Source of the DNA: Lysobacteraceae bacterium PS02065
Lineage (GTDB): Bacteria > Pseudomonadota > Gammaproteobacteria > Xanthomonadales > Rhodanobacteraceae
DNA: 64,000 nt
Direction: 5' to 3'
Assembly: GCA_029959555.1 (NCBI GenBank)
Contig: JASCPI010000009.1
Span: 56,406 to 120,405 of the forward strand
A program made the translations under genes and the position numbers. The notes beneath the pieces were generated by a model. It ran no database searches. It was given only the letters and a program-made list of their open reading frames with translations, and had not been told where the DNA came from. Each line of letters begins with the position of its first letter. Positions within the stretch are counted from its first letter, which is position 1. Shown piece by piece: positions 53,600 through 61,863 of the stretch.

Positions 53600-53640
53600 T
53601 TGGCGTTTGTGCTTTTCCGTTCCTTGCACGAGGTGTTCCG

Positions 53641-54090
53641 ATGTCCGCGCTCAAAGCCCGCATCACCGACGACATGAAGGCCGCCATGCGCGCCGGCGAG
53701 AAGGATCGCCTCGGCGTGATCCGCCTCATCCTCGCGGCACTCAAGCAGCGCGAAGTCGACGAGCGCATCGAGCTCGACGACACCCAGGTACTGGCCGTGC
53801 TCGAGAAGATGGTCAAGCAGCGCCGCGACTCGATCGAGCAGTTCACGGCCGCCGCACGCGAGGACCTCGCCGCCGTCGAGCGCGCCGAAGTCACCGTGAT
53901 CGAGGCCTACCTGCCGGCCGCGCTCGGCGAGGCCGAGATCGACCTCATCGTCGCGACCGCGATCAGCGAGACCGGCGCCGCAGGCCCGCGCGACATGGGC
54001 AAGGTCGTCGCCCAGGTGAAGCCGCAGGTGCTCGGCCGCGCCGACATGGGCAAGGTGTCCGAGCTCATCAAGCGCAAGCTCGCCGGCTGA
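53641..54090 (+). CDS. yqeY: GatB/YqeY-domain protein
   Basis: A 149-residue protein starting MSALKARITDDMKAAMRAGEK. The helical domain (LGVIRLILAALKQREVDER, EVTVIEAYLPAALGEAEIDL, GKVVAQVKPQVLGRADM) is the YqeY/GatB tail, which resembles the tRNA-binding end of GatB. It is encoded between rpsU and dnaG in many gammaproteobacteria; the function is uncertain, perhaps linked to tRNA. It starts at 53641. Confidence 0.95.
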   Translation: MSALKARITDDMKAAMRAGEKDRLGVIRLILAALKQREVDERIELDDTQVLAVLEKMVKQRRDSIEQFTAAAREDLAAVERAEVTVIEAYLPAALGEAEIDLIVATAISETGAAGPRDMGKVVAQVKPQVLGRADMGKVSELIKRKLAG

Positions 54091-54176
54091 ATCGCGCGCA
54101 ACCGGGCCGCCGCTCGGCGGCCCTTGCCGGGCGCATCGCCCGTGGAAGGGAATTCCCCCGCCACGAGGATCGCCCG

Positions 54177-54635
54177 ATGTCCCTGCCCTGCCGCCTTCTC
54201 GCCGCCACGCTCGCGCTCGCCGCGACCTGCCCGTCCGCGTTTGCCTCGGTCCGCGCGCCGGTCAACACGCGCATCCTGCACGTGGCGCCGATGCCCGGCG
54301 AGTACACGCTCGCCCAGATCCGCGGCCCCGGCGTGTTCGTCGGTGCGCGCGTCAACGCGCTCGGCGTCGACGCCACCCAGGTCACGGCGTACGTCGAGAT
54401 CGACGGCCGCACCGTGTTCCTGAGCGGCCTCGGCGCGTCCGAGGCCGCGCTCGGCGGCGTGACCAACGGTGGCGTCGGTGTGACCTACGCGCCCGAACTG
54501 CAAGGCCGCTCGCGCGCGAGCTTCGGCTTCGCCGAGCCGCTGCGCTTCGAGCGCGAGCTGCGCGTCTACGTGCGCGTCGAGGCCGGCGTGCCGTCGCGCG
54601 TGTTCGGCGACGTCGTCACCGGTGCGCCCGACTGA
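54177..54635 (+). CDS. Secreted protein of unknown function
   Basis: A 152-residue protein with a signal peptide (RLLAATLALAATCPSAFA). The body is a beta-sandwich-like stretch (GEYTLAQIRGPGVFVGARVNAL, TVFLSGLGASEAALGG, LRVYVRVEAGVPSRVFG). I do not recognise it. It sits between yqeY and dnaG, 86 bp after yqeY, an unusual guest in this conserved cluster; 36 bp separate it from dnaG. Confidence 0.65.
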   Translation: MSLPCRLLAATLALAATCPSAFASVRAPVNTRILHVAPMPGEYTLAQIRGPGVFVGARVNALGVDATQVTAYVEIDGRTVFLSGLGASEAALGGVTNGGVGVTYAPELQGRSRASFGFAEPLRFERELRVYVRVEAGVPSRVFGDVVTGAPD

Positions 54636-54671
54636 GCGACGACGCGCGGGTGCGGCCGCTACACTGGCGTG

Positions 54672-56435
54672 ATGGCCGGCCGCATCCCCGAACGCTTCAT
54701 CGACGATCTCCTCGCCCGCGTCGACATCGTCGACGTGATCCAGGAGCGCGTCACGCTGAAGAAGGCCGGGCGCGACTGGACCGCGCGCTGCCCGTTCCAC
54801 GACGAACGCTCGCCGTCGTTCACGGTGAGCCCGGCCAAGCAGTTCTACCACTGCTTCGGCTGCGGCGCGCACGGCAGCGCGATCCGCTTCCTCATGGATT
54901 ACGACCGCCTCGAATTCCCCGACGCGATCGAGGAACTCGCCGCGCGCGTCGGCCTCGAGGTGCCGTACGAAGGCGGCCGCAAGCAGGCGCCACGCGAGGA
55001 CGCCGCCGACCTCTACGGCGTGCTCGCCGAAGCGGCGACGTTCTTCCGCACCCAGCTCGCGCGCAGCGACACCGCGCGCGACTATTTCGCGCGGCGCGGG
55101 CTCGACGAGGCGATCCTCGCGCGCTTCAACCTCGGCTACGCACCGGACCAGTGGGACGCGCTCAAGTCCGCGCTCGGCACGAACGCCGCGCGCCTCGCGC
55201 TGCTCGAGAAGGCCGGCATGCTCTCGATCGGCGAACGTGGCGGCAAGTACGACCGCTTCCGCGACCGCGTGATGTTCCCGATCCTCGACCGGCGCGGCCG
55301 CACGATCGCGTTCGGCGGCCGCGTGCTGGTCAAGGACGACGGTGGCCCGAAATACCTCAACTCGCCCGAGACGCCGCTGTTCCACAAGGGCCGCGAGCTG
55401 TTCGGCCTGTGGCAGGTGCGCGAAGCGCATTCGAAGATCCCGCGCCTGCTCGTGGTCGAGGGCTACATGGACGTCATCGCGCTGCACCAGTACGGCATCA
55501 CCCAGGCCGTCGCGACGCTCGGCACGGCGACCACGAGCGACCACGCCGAAATCCTGTTCCGCAACGCGGCCGATGTGTACTTCTGCTTCGACGGCGACCG
55601 CGCCGGCCGCCAGGCCGCGTGGCGCGCGGTGGAATCGGTACTGCCGCGCATGCGTGACGGCCGCCAGGCCTGGTTCCTGTTCGTGCCCGACGGCGAGGAT
55701 CCCGATTCGCTGATCCGCAAGGAAGGCCTCGACGGCTTCGAGGCGCGCCTGCGCGACGCGACGCCGCTGAGCACGTTCTTCTTCGCCGAAACCGGCCGCG
55801 ACATCAACCTCGCCCATCTCGACGGCAAGGCGCGACTCGCCGAGCGCGCCCGCCCGCTGCTCGCGCAGATCCCCGACGGCGCATTCCGCGACCTCATGCA
55901 CGGCGAGCTCGAGCGCATCGCCGGCGTCGCCACCGCGTCGCCATCGGCCGCCAATGCACGTCCGCCGCGACCGAACGCCTCGCCGCCGCAGCGCTCGCTC
56001 GTGCGTACGGCCGTCGCGCTGCTCGTGCAACGCCCGGCGCTCGCGCTCGAGATCGAGCCGCCGTGGACGTTCGCGACGCTGCGCCAGCCCGGCGTCACCC
56101 TGCTGGTCGAACTGATCCGCCTGTGCCGCGAGCGCCCGGCGATCACCACCGGCGCGCTGCTCGAGCACATGGCCGGGCGCGAGGAGGCCGCCGCGCTGCA
56201 CAAGCTCGCCACGATGGACATCGTGTTCGGCGACGACGAGGGCCGCGCCGAGTTCCGTGGCGCGATCGCCCAGCTCGACGCGCAGACCGCCCAGCAGCGC
56301 CTCGACGACCTCCTGCAGCGCCAGCGCGAGGGAGCGCTGGACAGCGTCGAGCAGGACGAACTGCGCGGCCTGCTCAGGACCCCGCATATCGACGCAAAGA
56401 CGGCCAAATGGAAGCCGCGCGCACGCCGTCCTTGA
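54672..56435 (+). CDS. dnaG: DNA primase DnaG
   Basis: A 587-residue primase. The zinc site is C40-H43-C61-C64 (ARCPFHDERSPSF, YHCFGCGAHG). The catalytic TOPRIM domain holds LLVVEGYMDVIALHQYG and FCFDGDRAGRQAAW, and the helicase-binding C-terminal domain is present but shortish. It makes RNA primers for replication. Possible promoter: TACACT at 54659-54664 lies so near the ATG that the transcript may have little or no leader. In most relatives rpoD follows; here the thr operon does. Confidence 0.97.
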   Translation: MAGRIPERFIDDLLARVDIVDVIQERVTLKKAGRDWTARCPFHDERSPSFTVSPAKQFYHCFGCGAHGSAIRFLMDYDRLEFPDAIEELAARVGLEVPYEGGRKQAPREDAADLYGVLAEAATFFRTQLARSDTARDYFARRGLDEAILARFNLGYAPDQWDALKSALGTNAARLALLEKAGMLSIGERGGKYDRFRDRVMFPILDRRGRTIAFGGRVLVKDDGGPKYLNSPETPLFHKGRELFGLWQVREAHSKIPRLLVVEGYMDVIALHQYGITQAVATLGTATTSDHAEILFRNAADVYFCFDGDRAGRQAAWRAVESVLPRMRDGRQAWFLFVPDGEDPDSLIRKEGLDGFEARLRDATPLSTFFFAETGRDINLAHLDGKARLAERARPLLAQIPDGAFRDLMHGELERIAGVATASPSAANARPPRPNASPPQRSLVRTAVALLVQRPALALEIEPPWTFATLRQPGVTLLVELIRLCRERPAITTGALLEHMAGREEAAALHKLATMDIVFGDDEGRAEFRGAIAQLDAQTAQQRLDDLLQRQREGALDSVEQDELRGLLRTPHIDAKTAKWKPRARRP

Positions 56436-56461
56436 CAGCGCCCCCGGCGATCGATTCCACT
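56432..56461 (+). promoter_or_regulatory. Possible promoter of the thr operon
   Basis: TTGACA (56432-56437, overlapping the dnaG stop codon) and TCCACT (56456-56461) are separated by 18 bp. The -35 box is perfect, the -10 poor. It would start transcription about at the leader peptide ATG. Confidence 0.4.
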
Positions 56462-56467
56462 AGCCCG

Positions 56468-56542
56468 ATGCGCTGCACCGACATGACCACTACGACGATG
56501 ATTACCACGCGCCACCGCGCGTGGATCGTCGTGTGCGACTAG
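56468..56542 (+). CDS. thrL: thr operon leader peptide (24 aa)
   Basis: A 24-residue reading frame just before thrA. It is rich in Thr with one Ile early: TTTTMITT in the middle, plus a Thr at position 4 and an Ile at position 20. Ribosome stalling on these Thr/Ile codons under amino-acid shortage would be expected to change folding of the RNA downstream, as in E. coli thrL. It lies 32 bp after dnaG and ends 12 bp before the attenuator-like hairpin. There is no obvious Shine-Dalgarno, which fits a nearly leaderless transcript. Confidence 0.85.
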   Translation: MRCTDMTTTTMITTRHRAWIVVCD

Positions 56543-56554
56543 TTTCGCAAGCAA

Positions 56555-56586
56555 CGATCCCGCGCCTCGACGAGGTTGCGGGATCG
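56555..56586 (+). terminator. Attenuator-like hairpin of the thr operon
   Basis: CGATCCCGC and GCGGGATCG pair perfectly over 9 bp, with an inner CCTCG/CGAGG stem. An overlapping pair, GCAAC with GTTGC, could form instead and break the main stem, as an antiterminator would. No T-run follows, only a C-run, so an unusual or Rho-aided stop is possible. Position between leader and thrA supports attenuation. Confidence 0.6.
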
Positions 56587-56627
56587 CCCCCACCTCGACG
56601 AACGCGGGGCCATCAACCGGAGGCCCG

Positions 56628-59168
56628 ATGAGTCCGTTCGCCAACCTGTCCGCCACCCTCGCCGCGACGCGGCACAACCTGGGCCCGCTCGCGGGCGGGG
56701 GTCATGCGGTCGCGACCGCGCACAAGTTCGGCGGCTCGTCGCTCGCCAACGCGGAGCGCTACCGCCGCGTCGGCGCGATCCTGCTCGAGCGCGACGACGC
56801 CGTGCAGGTCACCGTGGTCTCGGCGATGCAGGGCGTCACCGACGCGCTGATCGGCCTCGCCACCGCGGCCGCCGCGAAGGACCCGGCCTGGCGCACGAAC
56901 TGGGAGACGCTGCGCGAGCGTCATCTGGAGACCGCGCGCGAGCTGCTCGGCGACCGTTCCGGCGCGATGCGCGTCTGGCTCGACGCACGCTTCGCCGACC
57001 TCGCCGAAACGCTCAAGGCCCTCGCCGTGCTCGGTATCCCGGCACGCGAGGCGCTCGAGGCGATCCAGGGCCTCGGCGAGGTCTGGTCGGCGCACCTGCT
57101 GCGTGCCCACGTCGACGCCCTCGGCCAACCGTGCGCGCTGCTCGACGCGCGCGAGGTGCTGGTCGTCTCGCACGGCGAACTCGGCGTCTCGGTGGACTGG
57201 CAGGCCAGCGCGGCGCGCCTCGCCGAATGGCGCTCGCGCCATCCACAACCGCGCATCGTCGTCACCGGATTCGTCGCGCGCGACGCCGACGGCCGCGCAA
57301 CCGTGCTCGGGCGCAACGGCAGCGACTACTCGGGCGCGATCTTCGCGGCACTGTTCGACGCGCGCGAGCTGCACATCTGGACCGATGTCGATGGCGTGCT
57401 CTCGGCCGACCCGCGCCTCGTGCCCGAGGCGGTGTCGCTCAACGCGCTGTCGTACGAGGAGGCCTGCGAACTCGCCTACTTCGGCGCCAAGGTGATCCAT
57501 CCGCAGACGATGATGCCGGCGATGGCGCTCGGCCTGCCGATCCACATCCGCAACACGTTCCGCCCTGCGCATCCCGGCACCTGCATCTCGACGCTCGGCG
57601 ACGCCAGCGACGGCCCCGTGCGCGGCCTCTCGCTCGCCGACGGCCTCGCCGTGGTCAACGTCGAAGGCGCCGGCATGATCGGCGTACCCGGCACCGCCGA
57701 ACGCGTGTTCGCGGCGCTGCGCGACGCACGCGTCTCGGTCGTCATGATCTCGCAGGGTTCGTCGGAGCACTCGATCTGCTGCGTCGTGAAGGGTGCCGAT
57801 GCCGAGCGCGCCAAGGTCGCGCTCGATGCGGTGTTCGCGCGCGAACTCGCCGCGGGCCAGCTGCAGGCGATCACGCTCACCGCCAACATCAGCGTGCTCG
57901 CCGCGGTCGGCGACGGCATGGCCGGCACGCCCGGCGTCGCCGCGCGCCTGTTCGCGACGCTCGGCCGCGCCCAGGTCAACATCCGCGCGATCGCGCAGGG
58001 TGCCTCGGAGCGCAACATCTCGGTTGCGCTCGACAGCCAGCACGCGGCACGCGCGCTGCGCGCCGTGCATTCGGGCTTCTGGCTGTCGGCGCAGACGATC
58101 TCGGTCGGCGTGATCGGCCCCGGCAACGTCGGCCGCGCGCTTCTCGACCAACTGCGCGAGGCGATCCCGCGCCTGCGCCGCAGCGCGCACCTCGACCTGC
58201 GCGTGCGCGCGATCGCGTCGAGCCGACGCCTGTGGACGCATGAGGCCGGCGAACTCGAGGCCGACTGGGCCGACAAGCTCGAGGCGAGCGACACGCCGCC
58301 CGACCTCGACCGCTTCACCGCGCACGTGCACGCCGGCCATCTCCCGCATGCCGTCATCGTCGACTGCAGCGCCAGCGACGCGGTGGCCGCGCGCTACGCC
58401 GAATGGCTCGCCGCGGGCATCCACGTGATCACGCCGAACAAGCAGGCCGGCGCCGGCCCGCTCGAACGCTGGCAGGCGATCCGCGCCGCCGGCGAGGCGA
58501 GCGGCGCGCGCTGGCGCTACGAGGCCACGGTCGGCGCGGGACTGCCGGTCGTGCAGACGCTGCGCGACCTCATCGACACGGGCGACGAACTGGTCGCCGT
58601 CGAAGGCATCCTGTCGGGTACGCTGGCGTGGCTGTTCAACGCCTACGACGGCAGCAAGCCGTTCTCGGCCCTCGTGCGCGAGGCCCTCGCGATGGGCTAC
58701 ACCGAACCCGATCCGCGCGACGATCTTTCCGGCGTCGACGTCGCGCGCAAGCTCGTCATCCTCGCGCGCGAAGCCGGCCAGGCGCTCGCGCTCGAGGACG
58801 TCGACGTGACCGGCCTCGTGCCGGCCGAGCTGCTCGCGCTGTCGCGCGAGGATGCGATCGCGCAACTGGACTCGCTCGACGACGCGATGGCCGCGAAGCT
58901 CGCTCGTGCCCGCGACGCCGGTTGCGTGCTGCGCTACGTCGCGCGCCTCGACCGTGATGGCTGCGCCAGCGTGGGCCTCGCCGAACTGCCTGCCACCCAC
59001 GCGTTCGCGAACCTGCGCCTGACCGACAACATCGTGCAGTTCACGACGCGCCGCTACGCGACCAACCCGCTCATCGTGCAAGGCCCGGGCGCCGGGCGCG
59101 AGGTCACCGCGGCCGGCGTGTTCGCCGATCTGCTGCGCGTCGGCGCGGCGATCGGGGCGAAGCTGTGA
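56628..59168 (+). CDS. thrA: Bifunctional aspartokinase/homoserine dehydrogenase ThrA
   Basis: An 846-residue fusion. The N-terminal aspartokinase begins [18 protein letters not shown] and has the [16 protein letters not shown] region. ACT domains follow ([19 protein letters not shown] and [19 protein letters not shown]) and bind Thr for feedback control. From residue 485 the homoserine dehydrogenase carries the Rossmann loop [15 protein letters not shown], then [14 protein letters not shown] and [24 protein letters not shown]. It makes homoserine from aspartate in two steps. First gene of thrABC, controlled by the leader peptide. Confidence 0.97.
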   Translation: MSPFANLSATLAATRHNLGPLAGGGHAVATAHKFGGSSLANAERYRRVGAILLERDDAVQVTVVSAMQGVTDALIGLATAAAAKDPAWRTNWETLRERHLETARELLGDRSGAMRVWLDARFADLAETLKALAVLGIPAREALEAIQGLGEVWSAHLLRAHVDALGQPCALLDAREVLVVSHGELGVSVDWQASAARLAEWRSRHPQPRIVVTGFVARDADGRATVLGRNGSDYSGAIFAALFDARELHIWTDVDGVLSADPRLVPEAVSLNALSYEEACELAYFGAKVIHPQTMMPAMALGLPIHIRNTFRPAHPGTCISTLGDASDGPVRGLSLADGLAVVNVEGAGMIGVPGTAERVFAALRDARVSVVMISQGSSEHSICCVVKGADAERAKVALDAVFARELAAGQLQAITLTANISVLAAVGDGMAGTPGVAARLFATLGRAQVNIRAIAQGASERNISVALDSQHAARALRAVHSGFWLSAQTISVGVIGPGNVGRALLDQLREAIPRLRRSAHLDLRVRAIASSRRLWTHEAGELEADWADKLEASDTPPDLDRFTAHVHAGHLPHAVIVDCSASDAVAARYAEWLAAGIHVITPNKQAGAGPLERWQAIRAAGEASGARWRYEATVGAGLPVVQTLRDLIDTGDELVAVEGILSGTLAWLFNAYDGSKPFSALVREALAMGYTEPDPRDDLSGVDVARKLVILAREAGQALALEDVDVTGLVPAELLALSREDAIAQLDSLDDAMAAKLARARDAGCVLRYVARLDRDGCASVGLAELPATHAFANLRLTDNIVQFTTRRYATNPLIVQGPGAGREVTAAGVFADLLRVGAAIGAKL

Positions 59169-59211
59169 GCGGCGCGATCGAAGGGAACATGTGCGGCATG
59201 CGGAGGCGCGC

Positions 59212-60132
59212 ATGAGCCACGCGACCGCCTTCGCGCCCGCGAGCATCGGCAACGTCGCGGTCGGCTTCGACGTGCTCGGCCAGACCTTCGACGGCCCCGG
59301 CGACCGCGCCACCGTGCGCATCCTCGACGAGCCCGTGGTGCGCATCGAGGCGATCCGCGGCAGCGTCGTCGACCTGCCGCTCGAGGCCGAGCGCAACACC
59401 GCGGGACGCGCACTGATCGCGTTCTGCGAGGCCCTCGCGCTGCCGCACGGCTTCGCGCTCGAGCTCGACAAGGGCATCCCGCTCGGCTCGGGCATGGGCG
59501 GCTCGGCGGCCTCGTGCGTGGCCGCGCTCGTCGCCGCCAATGCGTTGCTCGACCAGCCGCTCCCGGCCGAGGAGCTCTACCCGTTCGCGCTCGCCGGCGA
59601 AGCGGTCGCGAGCGGCAGCATGCACGGCGACAATGTCGGTCCGATGCTGCTCGGCGGGCTCGCGCTCGCCACCACCGACCGCCTCGTGCGCGTGCCGGTA
59701 CCGGCGGCCTGGCATTGCGTCGTCGTGCATCCCGATGCCGTGCTCGAGACACGTCGTGCGCGCGAGGCGCTGCGCGGTGCCTACGCGCTGCACGACCTCG
59801 TCGCGCAGAGCGCGAACCTCGCGCTCGTGCTGGCAGGATGCTTCCGCGGCGATGCGGGCCTCGTGCGCGCCGGCCTCGCCGATGTCGTCGTGGAGCCGCG
59901 CCGCGCGCCGCTCATCACGGGCTTCGCGGCGGTCAAGCAGGCCGCGCTCGACCACGACGCGCTCGGCGCGAGCATCTCCGGTGCCGGGCCGAGCGTGTTC
60001 GCGTGGTTCGAGGACCGCACGCGCGCCGAGCGCGCTGCGCCCGCGATGCAGGCCGCCTTCGCCGAAGCCGGTTTCGCGAGCGAAGCCTACGTGTCCCCCG
60101 TCGACGGGCCCGCGGCCCGGGTGATCGCATGA
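59212..60132 (+). CDS. thrB: Homoserine kinase
   Basis: A 306-residue GHMP kinase. [20 protein letters not shown] is the family start, and [19 protein letters not shown] (near residue 93) the ATP-binding loop. [17 protein letters not shown] closes the active site. It phosphorylates homoserine. ATG 59212 is chosen rather than 59191 because relatives start there. Its TGA overlaps the thrC start. Confidence 0.96.
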   Translation: MSHATAFAPASIGNVAVGFDVLGQTFDGPGDRATVRILDEPVVRIEAIRGSVVDLPLEAERNTAGRALIAFCEALALPHGFALELDKGIPLGSGMGGSAASCVAALVAANALLDQPLPAEELYPFALAGEAVASGSMHGDNVGPMLLGGLALATTDRLVRVPVPAAWHCVVVHPDAVLETRRAREALRGAYALHDLVAQSANLALVLAGCFRGDAGLVRAGLADVVVEPRRAPLITGFAAVKQAALDHDALGASISGAGPSVFAWFEDRTRAERAAPAMQAAFAEAGFASEAYVSPVDGPAARVIA

Positions 60133-61418
60133 CGTTCCCGAGCACGCGCGGCGGTCCGGCCGCGAAGAACCTCAGTGAAGCGCTGCTGGCCGGACTCGCG
60201 CCCGACGGCGGCCTCTACGTTCCGGCGACGCTGCCACGTTTCTCGCCGGATGATTTCGACGGCCTCGACACGCTCCCCGCGATCACGCATCGCCTGCTCG
60301 CGCCGCTGTTCGAAGGCGATGCACTCGCCGCCGACCTCGCCGCGATCTGCGACGAGGCGCTCGACATCCCCGCGCCACTGGTCGCGCTGACACCGCCGTC
60401 GACCTGGCTGCTCGAGCTGTTCCACGGCCCGACCGCCGCGTTCAAGGATTTCGGCGCGCGCTTCCTCGCCGCGTGCATGCGACGCGTACACACGGGCACG
60501 AAGCCGTTGACGATCGTCGTCGCGACCTCGGGCGACACCGGTGCCGCGGTCGGCGCCGCGTTCCATCGCGTGCCGGGCCTGCGTGTCGTGATCCTCTACC
60601 CGGACGGCCGTGTGTCGCCGCGCCAGGCGCACCAGCTCGGCTGCTTCGGCGACAACGTGCAGGCGCTGCGCGTGGCCGGCAGCTTCGACGACTGCCAGCG
60701 CCTCGCCAAGCAGGCCCTCGCCGACCGCGACCTGCAGGCCGTCGTGCCGCTGAGCTCGGCCAACAGCATCAGCCTCGGTCGCCTGCTGCCGCAGATGGCC
60801 TACTACGCGGCGTCCTCGCTCGCGCACTGGCGCGCGCACGGCCGCGCGCTCGATTTCGTCGTACCGACCGGCAACCTCGGCAACGCGATGGCGGCAATCC
60901 TCGCGCGCGAGAGCGGGCTACCGATCGGGCGCATCGTGCTCGCGACGAATGCCAATCGCGTGCTGCCGGACTTCTTCGCCGGCGCGCCGTATACGCCCGC
61001 GGCGAGCGTGGCCACGCTCGCCAATGCGATGGACGTCGGCGCACCGAGCAACGTCGAGCGCCTGCGCTGGCTGTACCCCGACGACGACGCGCTGCGCGCT
61101 GCGTTCACCGCACGCGCGGTCGATGACGACACGATCCGCACGACGCTCGCGACCGCACCGGCGCGCTACGGCACCGTGCTGTGCCCGCACACGGCCTGCG
61201 CCGCACACGTGCTCGAAGGTCTGCGCGCCGAAGGCGACGACGGCGACTGGGCGATCGTGTCGACCGCGCATCCGGCCAAGTTCGAACGCATCGTCGAGCC
61301 GCTGGTCGGCCATGCGGTCGAGGCGCCGCCGGCACTCGCCGAACTGCTCGAGCGTCCTTCGCATGCCGAGCCGATCGCGGCCGACGCAGGCGCGCTGCGC
61401 GCGGTGCTCGAACGCTGA
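60129..61418 (+). CDS. thrC: Threonine synthase
   Basis: A 429-residue PLP enzyme starting [40 protein letters not shown] contains the PLP-binding K106. [15 protein letters not shown] and [14 protein letters not shown] are phosphate and PLP contact regions. It makes threonine from phosphohomoserine. It overlaps thrB by four bases and ends the operon; a perfect GC palindrome follows. Confidence 0.97.
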   Translation: MTFPSTRGGPAAKNLSEALLAGLAPDGGLYVPATLPRFSPDDFDGLDTLPAITHRLLAPLFEGDALAADLAAICDEALDIPAPLVALTPPSTWLLELFHGPTAAFKDFGARFLAACMRRVHTGTKPLTIVVATSGDTGAAVGAAFHRVPGLRVVILYPDGRVSPRQAHQLGCFGDNVQALRVAGSFDDCQRLAKQALADRDLQAVVPLSSANSISLGRLLPQMAYYAASSLAHWRAHGRALDFVVPTGNLGNAMAAILARESGLPIGRIVLATNANRVLPDFFAGAPYTPAASVATLANAMDVGAPSNVERLRWLYPDDDALRAAFTARAVDDDTIRTTLATAPARYGTVLCPHTACAAHVLEGLRAEGDDGDWAIVSTAHPAKFERIVEPLVGHAVEAPPALAELLERPSHAEPIAADAGALRAVLER

Positions 61419-61863
61419 GACTCGCGGCGCCGCCGGACCGGCGGCGCCGCGTGCGGATCCGCTGCTGTCCGGGGAGCATTCCGACGAGTGCTCGGAAGGC
61501 GATGCCACCCTTCGCATCGGGGTCATGTGGTCGGGATACCGACTCGTGCAGCAGCGGCGCTGCAACGTCATCTTTTCCCTTCTCCCTCCGGGAGAAGAGC
61601 CTGCCCCGTACCCCGATACGGGGTGGCCCGCAGGGCCGGATGACGGTCCGGGATTGCAACGATGATCGGGCGTGGTCACGATTCCCCACCCTCTCCCCAA
61701 CCCCTCTCCCACAGGGAGAGGGGCTCGAGTGCGACACCACTGCGAACGTGGCGCTGAATCGGTGTGCATCGTGTGACAACGAACGAAGGAATGCGCACTG
61801 TGGCAGCGCCGCTGGTCGCTCGACCTAGAGCTCGGATCTTCCCCTTACAGCCGTGTCTACCGA
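61419..61863. repeat. Intergenic region with three hairpins
   Basis: The 445-bp gap holds no gene. First comes a perfect palindrome at 61424-61450 (GCGGCGCCGCCGG pairs with its complement around one A), probably ending thr transcription. A hairpin CTTCTCCC/GGGAGAAG lies at 61579-61597 and CCCCTCTCCC/GGGAGAGGGG at 61701-61723. The last two resemble the dispersed CTCTCCC/GGGAGAG intergenic repeats common in Xanthomonadales. Confidence 0.75.

Noticed and set aside
56613..59540. 975-codon open frame antisense to thrA and thrB
   Set aside because: It lies opposite two certain genes and shows the residue bias of a shadow frame.
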